From Chrysochromulina tobinii (Eukaryota; Haptophyta; Prymnesiales; Chrysochromulinaceae): a DNA stretch of 22,722 nucleotides. The position numbers and the translations under genes were made by a program. The stretch is from positions 1 through 22,722 of the forward strand of contig JWZX01003025.1 in assembly GCA_001275005.1 (NCBI GenBank), written 5' to 3'. Below, one piece after another: positions 1-7,723 of the stretch (positions are counted from its first letter, which is position 1; every line of letters starts with the position of its first letter). The notes beneath the pieces are model-generated. The model ran no database searches and was not told the DNA's origin. It saw only the letters and a list, made by a program, of their open reading frames with translations.

Positions 1-214
1 CATGCTAAGGGAACCGGATACTTAGACCGGTAACCGCCGTAGGAGATCGGACGAGGTACCGGGGGATCCGGAAGGGATTCTCACGGGAGCGTCTAGAGTG
101 TTCGTGGTCTTGTTCGGTCTGAACACGCGTCTTCGACCTCTTGGGGCTCCATGGCTTCGTCGCCCCCGAGGTCGCTGGTCGGCCTCTGGGGGGTTCGCGC
201 CGGCCGGTCGTCCT
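1..214. other. left-edge stretch with no assignable gene
   Basis: Downstream (3') side of the oxygenase gene on the minus strand. I searched all three minus frames for the missing second iron-binding histidine and the Arg of a prolyl-4-hydroxylase C-terminus and saw no convincing match. Short plus-strand open frames here are arginine- and proline-rich and look like GC-driven shadows. Nothing else is recognised. Confidence 0.4.
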
Positions 215-913
215 CTACCCGAGGAGGCCGCATGCGACGCAGGTGCGGAGGAGGTGCGTGCGACTCCCTTCAGATGTGGTGACAGATGTGGAGGCGCGAC
301 ATCTCCAGGTCACCCAACCGTCGCTGCTTCTCGAGGGCCACATGAACGACTCCGCACTCCGGATCCAGGTGCAATCTCCCCTGCCTCCCGCTCCCCTCTC
401 ATGTGCTCCTGTGTCCCCTCTAAAGATGGTCGCGCCGCCGCATTCGGGCGCGAGGTCGTTGAGATATAGGATGCATGTTACGGAGCGGAAGATGGCGTGA
501 TTGTTCGTGTCCACGTGTAGGCCCTCGGGGTACGAGGATGCGGTACTCGCCGAGCTGTTGTTTTGTGGATCAGTCGACTTTGTGCAATTGACACGGAGGG
601 CATCGTTTGCGCCCCACTGCCCGTTGAAGAGCTCACACGATATGAGTTCCATAAACTCACGCTGCGCCGGATTCGGCTCCGTGGCCGCAGGAGAGATGTC
701 TCTCAGAAGCTGTAACATGTCTTCCTTTCCGAACCCTAGTGTGGGGCGATGCTGCAAACTCTCGAGTAGGTTCTTATCCACGAACTCGTCGAAGATGAAC
801 ACGAGTGGGCTTTGTGATACCTTTCGGAGAGCGCGTATCACCTTCTCCTTGGGATGCAGCCCGCGCGCGGCGGCGGGCGACTCGTGGAGCATCCTCGTCA
901 CGGTCCTCAGCAT
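215..913 (-). CDS. 2OG-Fe(II) oxygenase, prolyl-4-hydroxylase-like, C-terminus unresolved
   Basis: The family uses 2-oxoglutarate, O2 and Fe(II) to hydroxylate prolyl or related residues. The ATG at 913 is the first ATG of the frame (an upstream TTG at 919 is ignored). Residues 38-50 (VFIFDEFVDKNLL) resemble the family's opening strand. Residues 133-135 (HVD) give the first iron-ligand pair H-x-D. ILYLNDLAPECGGATIF at about 148-164 is the conserved strand plus the GG-x-T-x-F turn. The frame stays open after about residue 167 to a TGA at 215, but this tail (Arg, Trp, Ser and Thr rich) lacks the distal His and the 2OG-binding Arg/Lys. Either an intron begins after residue 167, with the last exon beyond the left edge, or the gene is truncated or frameshifted. 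The call is good for the first 165 residues and poor after that. Substrate unknown. Confidence 0.6.
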   Translation of the reverse strand: MLRTVTRMLHESPAAARGLHPKEKVIRALRKVSQSPLVFIFDEFVDKNLLESLQHRPTLGFGKEDMLQLLRDISPAATEPNPAQREFMELISCELFNGQWGANDALRVNCTKSTDPQNNSSASTASSYPEGLHVDTNNHAIFRSVTCILYLNDLAPECGGATIFRGDTGAHERGAGGRGDCTWIRSAESFMWPSRSSDGWVTWRCRASTSVTTSEGSRTHLLRTCVACGLLG

Positions 914-919
914 GAACAA

Positions 920-1442
920 TTTGTGCGACTAAGATATTTTTCCGGAAAAGTCCTTTTCTGGCTCACCTCACCTAATGAATGAAACAGAGGCATGTGTGGC
1001 GTCATCGCGCATCTTTCGCGCAATCCCCTTCCGGACGTGTTGTTTGTACGATGCCCCTCGCCAGGGGGGAGGGGGGGGGAGGCGGGGAGCGGGGGTTGAG
1101 CGGGGGAGTTCTAGCCGCCCGAACAAGCCGCCCGATGGCTCCAAAACAGAAGTGTGGGCGCTCAGCACCGTTGACGTACCGTTTACCGGCACGTCACTTC
1201 ACACCGTCACCTCAGGTACGGTCCGGTGAACCGAAGACTAATTTCGCTTCTCTAGACGGCCCACACTTAATAGCCCACACTCGGCCACAGAGACGCCTTG
1301 AAGGACGCACACCCGCTAGCCCCGGAGAGCCGCGCAGCCGTCGCCGCGCCGCTGCCCCCGCGGCCCCGCCACCGCCTCCGGTCTTCTAAGTGAAGAATAT
1401 TAAGAATAGATACCACGGACAACAATGCGGTTACCTACACGT
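920..1442. other. intergenic region with G-rich tract
   Basis: Lies between the oxygenase start and the 3' end of the next minus-strand gene, so it holds the oxygenase promoter. It contains a run of G-tracts at 1064-1106 (see findings). Open frames here in either strand are short or compositionally biased, and I recognise none as a gene. Confidence 0.4.
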
Positions 1443-2209
1443 CTACACATCCTCGTCCGATAACGCATCGTCGACCTCATGGTCGACTACCATCGAGGCA
1501 GCCAAGGCTGCCGAGGCCACCGCCTCCATGTTCCCTTCATTCCCTGCACTCTCGTCGCTCACTTCTGCATCACGTTAACCTTCGCAAGACACCTGCTGGT
1601 TGCCCTGAAGTTTGGGCATGGCTTCGGCTGCAGCTTTTGCGCCTCAAAGGTAACCTCAAAGGTGACCTCAAAGGAGCGGCGTTTCGAGCGCGGTAGCGTC
1701 AGCGCGTCCGAAAAGTGGCGAGGCCGCACGATGCCTAGGCGAGGGCGCAAGATGACTTCAGCGCAGTCCAACATCGAGCCTCCAGATGCCGTGGGGATGC
1801 TGTCAGAGTCTGAGCGTGGCAAATGCACCTCGTGTGCAAAGATGTCCTTCGATGGAAGCAGGTGTACCTCGACGTCTTCACGCTTGCCGAGCACCAACAC
1901 GTGCAGCTCGAGCCACGCAGTACTCATGATGGCGAAGGCCAACGCTCGCCGCCAGAGCGAGCGCATGCGCTGGGAGGCCTTTTTCTGAGCAACCTTGCCG
2001 ATCGCGGACATGAGCACACCCTGGCCAAGCGTGACTCGGACAGCATGGCAGAAATCCTGCAGCGTGAGCTTGCGCGCCTTGAGACCCCAGAGCAGCGGCC
2101 CGAGCTGCGCCGGCGCTTCTTGCTGCTTCACGGTTTCTAGGAGGGCCTCGGTGAGCTCGGCGAGCGAGACACGGCCGGTCGTCGCCGGCAGTAACGCGGT
2201 TTGGGACAT
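1443..2209 (-). CDS. Protein with possible RST-like domain; 3' exon structure uncertain
   Basis: ATG at 2209. The continuous frame runs to a TGA at 1559 (216 residues). Residues about 15-75 are helical, with the core LGPLLWGLKARKLTLQDF followed by VRVTLGQGVLMSAI. This resembles the RST domain of TAF4 and RCD1/SRO proteins (short helix, 'K-x-L/I-x-x-x-x-F', then 'VG-x-x-x-L-x-x-x-I'). If correct, the protein would be a transcription cofactor or a partner of transcription factors, but the match is by eye only. The end of the frame is odd: a duplicated EVTF (1650-1674) and then MQK-stop. In another minus frame, directly after a CAG at 1565-1567, an acidic Asp/Glu/Val/Ala-rich stretch of about 40 codons runs to a TAG at 1443-1445. 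That looks like a genuine acidic C-terminal exon, so I extend the gene to 1443. I could not fix the donor site. Confidence 0.4.
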
Positions 2210-2471
2210 CTCCTTACTGATCCGGCCGGTGTCTCTGAGAGAGTGCGCGCTCGCTTCCTCCTTTAGAACTCTCCTCTCCCTCTTCGGCCGTTATACATCT
2301 CCATTTGGCAAGACGGTCACAGCCCTCGCAACACCTACAGTGCTTTCATCTCCTGACGTTCTAGATCCACTTGGCGCCCATATCCGGATGCAAACTTGCA
2401 AATTGCTGAGTTCCGCGAGCGAGTGCGAGCCGACTCGGGGGAGCGAGCGGCGCTTGCGCCTACCTACCACG
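2210..2471. promoter_or_regulatory. shared divergent upstream region
   Basis: 262 bases separate the ATG of the minus-strand RST-like gene from the ATG of the plus-strand uracil phosphoribosyltransferase gene. The two genes head apart, so both promoters must lie here or overlap the genes. I see no TATA box or other named motif that I can defend. Confidence 0.35.
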
Positions 2472-3237
2472 ATGCCAGTCCATCCGAGTGCACACCCGCT
2501 GATACTGCACAAAATCACGCAGATGCGCAAGGTGCGCACCTGCCGCGCTGCGCATGGCCTTAGCGCGCGGTCCCATCGCCAGCACTCACTCGCACTTTGC
2601 ACGCCATCGTGCCGCTCTGCAGGCGACGACTTCCAAAAAGTACCTCTCGCAATTGATGAAGGAGGTGTCAACCTTCTTGTGCTACGAGGCGACGGCGAGC
2701 TTAAAGCTCGAAGCATGCGACGTGAAGACGTGCGTCGGCGATGAGAAGGGCCAAAAAATTGCCGAGCGCGTGGGCATCGTGCCCGTGCTGCGCGGCGGAC
2801 TGGGCATGGTGGAGTCTATGACGGAGATGGTGAGCAACGCGCAGGTGTGGCATCTGGGCATCTACCGCGACAAGACATCGCTGCTGCCGATCGAATACTA
2901 CAACAAGCTGCCCAAGAAGGTCACAGTGCACACCGTCTTCGTGCTCGACCCGATGCCCATCTCCGGCGCGACGGCAGTGGCGGCCATCGACATCCTCAAG
3001 GCCTGGGGTGAGTCGATGAAACCGCAGAGGGAGCTCGCGATCGTCTTTGTGTGCATCGTCGCATCGACTGCTGCCATCCAGTTCATCTCCGAGGCGCACC
3101 CGCAGGTACCCATCCATGTCGGCCTCGTGGACGCGGCCTCGATCATGCCGGGCATGGGCGACATTGCCGACCGTCTCTTTGGCACCGATGGCGCGGAGCT
3201 GATGACAGACGAGCAGGACGGGATGGTGGACGAGTAG
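2472..3237 (+). CDS. upp: Uracil phosphoribosyltransferase (one intron)
   Basis: Salvages uracil: uracil + PRPP to UMP + PPi. Two exons, 2472-2531 and 2623-3237, join in phase 0 across a 91-nt intron (GTGCGC...CTGCAG) to give 224 residues. The splice is supported by homology: exon 1 supplies HPLILHKITQMRK, equivalent to the HPLVKHKLGLMR segment of bacterial Upp, and exon 2 resumes at ATTSKKYLSQLMKEV. Other landmarks are CYEATA (40-45), VPVLRGGLGM (73-82), the PRPP loop FVLDPMPISGATA (126-138) and the C-terminal uracil-binding GMGDIADRLFGT (197-208). The length matches the stand-alone bacterial enzyme, with no uridine kinase fusion. An in-frame ATG inside the intron (2554) opens a continuous frame but would lose the conserved N-terminus. 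The role as active UPRTase is well supported. No targeting peptide is seen. Confidence 0.93.
2532..2622 (+). other. intron of the uracil phosphoribosyltransferase gene
   Basis: 91 nt, phase 0, donor AAG|GTGCGC and acceptor GCCGCTCTGCAG|GCG. It is placed by the alignment of both flanking exons to the Upp family. Its donor GTGCGCACC is the same nine bases as the donor of ABC-transporter intron 2. Confidence 0.88.
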
Positions 3238-4144
3238 GTACGCGGCAGGCCCGATGGCTGCGCCGCCTCAATTAGGGCTCGCCGCCGCGCTCGCTTTGTG
3301 AGAGACGCAGCTCGGGATTGCACTCTCTCTCTCTCGCATCCGTTGTGCGGCGATCATCGAGAGGCCTCACTGTCTGTAGTGTAGAGCTGTACTCACTGAC
3401 GACTGAGATGATGTCTCAACTCAAATTCTATTTGTCGTGCGCCGTGTGCATCTCCAGAGATGTACGTTACGCTCTCTACGGCACTCGGCTCAATGACGCA
3501 CGCGAGCCGACGGCGACGCCGGCGTCGCCCGCGGTGCGCCGCGCCTCTCACCTGTGCCCTCGCCACGTGTGCCGTTGCCGCTCCGCGGCGGTTGTTACTT
3601 ACTTACTTACTCTCACCTCAAGACGCGGACCGTCCTCGGCGGGACCCCGGTGCCGGTCGCTCGAGCGACGTGCAAGGTGCATCCGGTAAATAAACGGCAT
3701 TTTAATATACTGATTTATACTCATGTGTACAACACATGCTCGATGGCTCTGGGATTTGGATCGTTGCTCGACGGCTATTATTCGATTCGGCGTAACGTCG
3801 ACGATCTTTCTGCGCCTGGCGCGAATGGATCCTCACCTTGATCGGCCCTTACTCGACTTGAGAGGCGCCCAGCCACAGGCGCCGTGACGGGCGCATACTA
3901 CAACAAGCGCTCGGAATCGGTCACTCTCCAGCACGTATTCGACTCTGATGAATGGGTCCACGCATCGGCCCGGTAGTGCAGAGTCGGGGCAGCGGAAGAA
4001 GAGGAGGTCCTCAGGTGTAGAGGAGGTCCTCAGGTGTAGAGGAGGTCCTCAGGTGTAGAGGAGCACATGGCTAACGCGTCAAGGGGGCGTCAAGGGTTCT
4101 GACTCGCGATGCCGGACGTCGACGTCCGTGTCGGGGGAGCGTCC
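3238..4144. other. convergent intergenic region with minisatellite
   Basis: Lies between the 3' ends of the uracil phosphoribosyltransferase gene (+) and the coiled-coil gene (-). It is less GC-rich around 3680-3790, with a possible AATAAA-type sequence near 3687. It holds a short (ctta)n-type tract near 3597-3611 and a 19-bp tandem repeat at 4002-4063. Open frames are short and Arg-rich. No gene recognised. Confidence 0.4.
4002..4063. repeat. 19-bp tandem repeat, 3.3 copies
   Basis: The unit aggaggtcctcaggtgtag occurs exactly three times (4002-4020, 4021-4039, 4040-4058), followed by five further matching bases. It contains the internal palindrome aggtcct-like core (aggacct on the other strand). 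It lies about 80 bases beyond the stop of the coiled-coil gene. Confidence 0.95.
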
Positions 4145-5839
4145 TTATTTGGGTCCGGGCGTGCTGATGGCCGAGTGGCCCGAGGGCAGGTAGCCGTGGC
4201 CGTGCTTGCCGAGGATCTGCTGTACGCGCGCGTCGAGCTCCTGCCGCGAGATGCGCAGCGACGCGGTCGCGCGCCCGCGGCTGGCCGAGGGCTGCCCAAA
4301 TTGCGATGAGGGCTCGGGCGCAGGCTCGTCGTGCGCGCTCCCACTGAGGTATGTGTCGGCGGCGGGAGCGGCGAACGCGGCAGTGCGGATCGATGGGACG
4401 AGCTCGCGAAGGCGGGAGTCGACCGCGGCAGACAGCGACGTGGCGTTGGGATCGGCGCCGCCTGACGGGCCGGCCGTTGGCGGCGCGGATGCCGCTGCCA
4501 TGGCCTCGACCATAAAGGGAGGCGGCACACCGCCGCGGCTGCCGCTCAGCAGGCCCTCGACATACGCGCTCGCGCCACCGTCTCCTCCGAGAACACCGCC
4601 ATCGTAGGCTCGTGTGTAGTAGGCGTCTGCGCCGCTCTGGTACGAGTCCGTTCCGAAGAGGTTGGCACTGGTGCCGTAGGGCGCTGGCTCGGGCGCTGGG
4701 GCGGAGTGCATGCCGCCGTATGGCGGCGCGCCGCCATAGGCCGTACCGAGCGGTGAACGCGCGACAGCCTCCACGCCGGAGAGGCGCATTCGCAGCTCCT
4801 GTACCTCCGCCTCGAGAGATTGGCGCCGCTTCGTCTCCTCCATCAGCTCGGTGCCCATGCGCACGATGAGCCGGCCGCATTCCTTGACCTTCTCGTCGAG
4901 TGACGCTGCCGCGCGCACCGTGCCGGTGCGCTCCAGCGCCGCGCCTACCGCGCTCTCGATCGCAACCTCGACAGCTTCCGACATCGGACCGCCCTTCTCG
5001 CGCAACTCGGCGATCTGCAACTCGAGGGCCCGACGGAAGTCACGCTCCGAGAGCAGAGCGGCCTCGACCTCTGCAAGCCGTGCCTCGTGCAGGGTCGAGA
5101 GCGACGCGGGCGCGGGCGCGCCCCCACCCGCATCCAATTGTCGTTGCATCTGTTCCTGATCCTCGACAACCTCGGCAAGCTTGCGCGCCTCCTTCGCGTA
5201 TCGAGTCTCCATCGACTGCCGGAAGGCGTTGAGGTCGGCGTCGAGGCGGCGCAGCACCTCGCTGTGGTCGATGGCCGTCTGCTGGAACTCGCTCGCCGCG
5301 CGCAGCGTCTCCTGGTGCGCATCGCGCAGCAGGCCGAGCTGCTTGTCAGAGTGCTCGCGCAGCTTGCTCTCCGCGGCGATGGCCGCCGAAGTGGAGGTCT
5401 CGACGCCCTTGGCGATGTCGAGCCACTTCTTCTCGGTGGCCACCATCGTGCTTTGCATCTCCTCGCGCACCGCCTCCAGCTGCTTCTCGAGCAGCGAGCC
5501 GCGCACGTCGAGCTCAAACTTGACCGACTCGAGCACCTTGGCCTGCGCCACGCGCCCAGCGTCGAGGTTCGCCGCGAGCTGTTGCGTATACTGGCGCACT
5601 TCCATCTGCGACGACGGTCCGCCGCTCGCGCTCGGCGGCAGCGACGGCAGCGGCATCGAAGAGATGGCGCGTGCAGCGTCTCCTGCGGGCGCTGCGTAGC
5701 TGCTATAGCTGTGAGGGCTGCTGTAGGGGGCGGACGCTTTCACCGACGGAGGTGGAGCCGACCTCCTGACCCCGAGGTTACGCTCGGTCTCATTGATGAT
5801 GCTGCTGATCTGCGCTCGCCAGTCGAGAGAGACGGCCAT
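4145..5839 (-). CDS. Large coiled-coil protein, function unknown
   Basis: 564 residues, ATG at 5839, TAA at 4145. The N-terminus is a short segment (MAVSLDWRAQISSIINETER) followed by about 50 Ser/Pro/Ala/Tyr-rich residues. Residues about 75-350 are a long heptad-rich coiled coil (Leu, Glu, Gln, Arg, Ala) with one Ala/Pro/Gly break near 240. Residues about 355-470 are Gly/Ala/Tyr/Pro-rich low complexity. The C-terminus regains a helical motif (ISRQELDARVQQILGKHG). No enzyme motif, signal peptide or membrane segment is seen. The shape fits a cytoskeletal, basal-body or axonemal scaffold, but I recognise no family. It is divergent from the 6086-7399 gene across 246 bases, so co-expression is plausible. 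That the frame is coding is fairly sure from its length, start and composition. Confidence 0.75.
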   Translation of the reverse strand: MAVSLDWRAQISSIINETERNLGVRRSAPPPSVKASAPYSSPHSYSSYAAPAGDAARAISSMPLPSLPPSASGGPSSQMEVRQYTQQLAANLDAGRVAQAKVLESVKFELDVRGSLLEKQLEAVREEMQSTMVATEKKWLDIAKGVETSTSAAIAAESKLREHSDKQLGLLRDAHQETLRAASEFQQTAIDHSEVLRRLDADLNAFRQSMETRYAKEARKLAEVVEDQEQMQRQLDAGGGAPAPASLSTLHEARLAEVEAALLSERDFRRALELQIAELREKGGPMSEAVEVAIESAVGAALERTGTVRAAASLDEKVKECGRLIVRMGTELMEETKRRQSLEAEVQELRMRLSGVEAVARSPLGTAYGGAPPYGGMHSAPAPEPAPYGTSANLFGTDSYQSGADAYYTRAYDGGVLGGDGGASAYVEGLLSGSRGGVPPPFMVEAMAAASAPPTAGPSGGADPNATSLSAAVDSRLRELVPSIRTAAFAAPAADTYLSGSAHDEPAPEPSSQFGQPSASRGRATASLRISRQELDARVQQILGKHGHGYLPSGHSAISTPGPK

Positions 5840-6085
5840 TGCGCGTTACCCGCCGAGCGCTCAAACGAGTCGTAGAATTCGTCGAGGCGCACAATCAAAA
5901 CTCCGGTGTACGCCCCATCGTCCCGTGTGTGTCCCGGCTCCCCCAGGTGTTTTTGAACCCGGTGTTATGTCATCATTTAAATGATTGAAATTACTTGACT
6001 TGACTTGACATGAACCCCGCCCCCTCGTTTTTGGACTGCCGCTTCGGTCCTCTCGTGCGCGTCGCCCTTCGCGGCCTCGGCGGTG
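5840..6085. promoter_or_regulatory. shared divergent promoter region with AT palindrome
   Basis: 246 bases between two divergent ATGs. It includes an AT-rich island, about 5960-6010, in otherwise GC-rich DNA. The island holds the perfect 14-bp palindrome atcatttaaatgat (5972-5985) and a short ttgac repeat (5994-6008). A bidirectional promoter is inferred from the layout. Confidence 0.4.
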
Positions 6086-7399
6086 ATGTTCACGCCAAGC
6101 GGCGACGCTCCCATCGCAACCCCCGCCCCAGAGCACGCGCCCTCTACTCCGGACATCGATGGTGCGCTGCTGCCGGCGCCTCCGCCTGCACTGCCCATGT
6201 CGACGGTGCTCATCACCGCCGATGGCCTCTTCGAGCGCTCTTCGCCCGCCCGGCCGCGCGCCTCCTCAAAAGAGTCGACTGCGATGGTCGTGGCCATGCC
6301 CGTGAGCAAGCCGCCGTGGCAAAATGTCAAGGGCTTCTACGAACCCACGAGTGCGCTCGGGAACCGCAAGCTCAACCCACTCTTGGACATCGACGCATTC
6401 GGCTCCACCATGCACCGCACGCGCATTCTCGACGTGAAGGGCCAGCTTGGCAATGGGCCGGTGCAGCAGTGGAAGGAGATGCTACGCGACCGTGATGTCG
6501 AGAAGCTCCAAGACCGGAGTTGGAAGATGGCCAATTATGAGCCGTGGTCGGCGCTGCCCCACCCCGTCACCACCGTGCCGCGCATGGCGCCACTGCCCGC
6601 TTCGGCTCTTCTTGACCGGACGCGACCAGTCGCACGACCGCGCCGACGCGCCAGCACCGAAACCGTCGCCAGTGCCGACGGCGGTGGCGGCGGCGCCTCG
6701 TCGGCCAAAACCAGCGCGCGCAGCAGTGCGCGAGGAAGCAGCAGCAGCACGCGCAGCCCGCGCAGCGCCGGCGGCAGCTTCCACCACCCGCTCGGCGGAC
6801 TCGAGCGCCGCAAACCCGAGGTGCAAAGGACCTTCCCCACCTTTTGGGGAGCGAGGCAGCGAGAGCGACACGAGCAGAGCGCGAGCCAACGGCCCCACTT
6901 TACAACTGCACAGCCTCTGACCGCCAAGGAAATCCATCTGCGCAGCTTAGGCCTTGGTCGCAGCGGCAGCGAGATGGCGTTCCATCCACGGCCCAAGTCC
7001 GCCCCGCCTCGTACGAGCATAATGGCGACGAGCGCCAGCGCTAGCGTCGTCAGCGCCAGCGCCAGCGAGATCGACAATGCCAGCGTGATGGAACAGCCGA
7101 CCGTCGCCGTCATCGCCACGCCCGTGATGGCGAAGAGGCGCAAGTCGGTAGGGTACGGACCCGCGTACGAGCGCCGTCTGACTGTCAAGACACGTCCCGC
7201 GTGGCGCCATCTCGTTCCCGGGTACATCGAGGAGACGATCACCGGTGCCAATCGTGGGCTCAACCCTTTGATGGATGTCAACAGCTTTGGGTCGTCGCAT
7301 CACCACCCGTTGGCTGGGGCGAAAGTGCGCATCCTCGATGTCAAGGGCGAGCTCGGGGCCCGTCCCGTGCAGCGATGGAAGGAGATGCTTCGGACGTGA
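6086..7399 (+). CDS. Unrecognised protein with a duplicated ~60-residue module
   Basis: 437 residues from the ATG at 6086 (a GTG three bases earlier is ignored) to a TGA at 7397-7399. Two copies of one module are visible. Copy 1 is residues 78-135 and copy 2 is residues 373-437, at the very C-terminus. Both start with an aromatic W, contain LNPLLDIDAFGS / LNPLMDVNSFGS, and end with RILDVKG, two to six variable residues, PVQxWKEMLR. Between them lies a Ser/Ala/Arg-rich linker with (Ser-Ala) repeats (about 313-328) and a Gly run. The N-terminal 75 residues are Pro/Ala-rich. No signal peptide or membrane segment is seen. Repeated Trp- and Asn-Pro-containing modules in basic, disordered proteins are common among axonemal microtubule-binding proteins, so that role is possible but unproven. 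I do not recognise the family. Confidence 0.75.
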   Translation: MFTPSGDAPIATPAPEHAPSTPDIDGALLPAPPPALPMSTVLITADGLFERSSPARPRASSKESTAMVVAMPVSKPPWQNVKGFYEPTSALGNRKLNPLLDIDAFGSTMHRTRILDVKGQLGNGPVQQWKEMLRDRDVEKLQDRSWKMANYEPWSALPHPVTTVPRMAPLPASALLDRTRPVARPRRRASTETVASADGGGGGASSAKTSARSSARGSSSSTRSPRSAGGSFHHPLGGLERRKPEVQRTFPTFWGARQRERHEQSASQRPHFTTAQPLTAKEIHLRSLGLGRSGSEMAFHPRPKSAPPRTSIMATSASASVVSASASEIDNASVMEQPTVAVIATPVMAKRRKSVGYGPAYERRLTVKTRPAWRHLVPGYIEETITGANRGLNPLMDVNSFGSSHHHPLAGAKVRILDVKGELGARPVQRWKEMLRT

Positions 7400-7723
7400 G
7401 AGGTGGCAGGCCATGTGCGTGCATGCCCGCCGCTGCGGTGCCATGTGCGGCACTCACCCACTGTTGTGTGGAAGTCGGTGCTCCCTGCGTCATGCCTGCA
7501 TGAGAGATTCGACGTGATTCGAGCTTCTAAGCGAGAGCTCATGGATCGACTAGAGAGAGAGAGGATCTCTCTCTAGCACTCTTGTATGTAGGATGTGGCA
7601 TGCATTGAGAATCTTCACTCGCGCAACGTTTCATAGTACCGGTACATAAACGGCCTCGCGCGGTTCGGGGCGCGATGGATGGATGGCTCCTGAACTTGGG
7701 ACGTCGGTCGGCGTTCGTGGCTA
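7400..7723. other. intergenic region with hairpin
   Basis: Separates two plus-strand genes. It contains a perfect 11-bp inverted repeat with a 5-base loop at 7550-7576, made of GA/TC dinucleotides, and an ATAAA-containing sequence near 7645. No open frame here looks like a gene. Confidence 0.4.

Noticed and set aside
501-932. 143-codon plus-strand open frame
   Set aside because: Antisense to the conserved part of the 2OG-Fe(II) oxygenase.
2554-2622. Alternative ATG at 2554 for uracil phosphoribosyltransferase
   Set aside because: It lies in the intron and would replace the conserved N-terminal HPLxxHK block with unrelated residues.
4071-4880. 269-codon minus-strand open frame overlapping the coiled-coil gene
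   Set aside because: Arg-rich alternate frame of the same bases; the 564-residue frame has the start, length and heptad pattern of a real protein.
5087-5875. 262-codon plus-strand open frame
   Set aside because: Antisense to the coiled coil; Leu/Arg/His-rich as expected from the complement of Gln/Glu/Ala codons.
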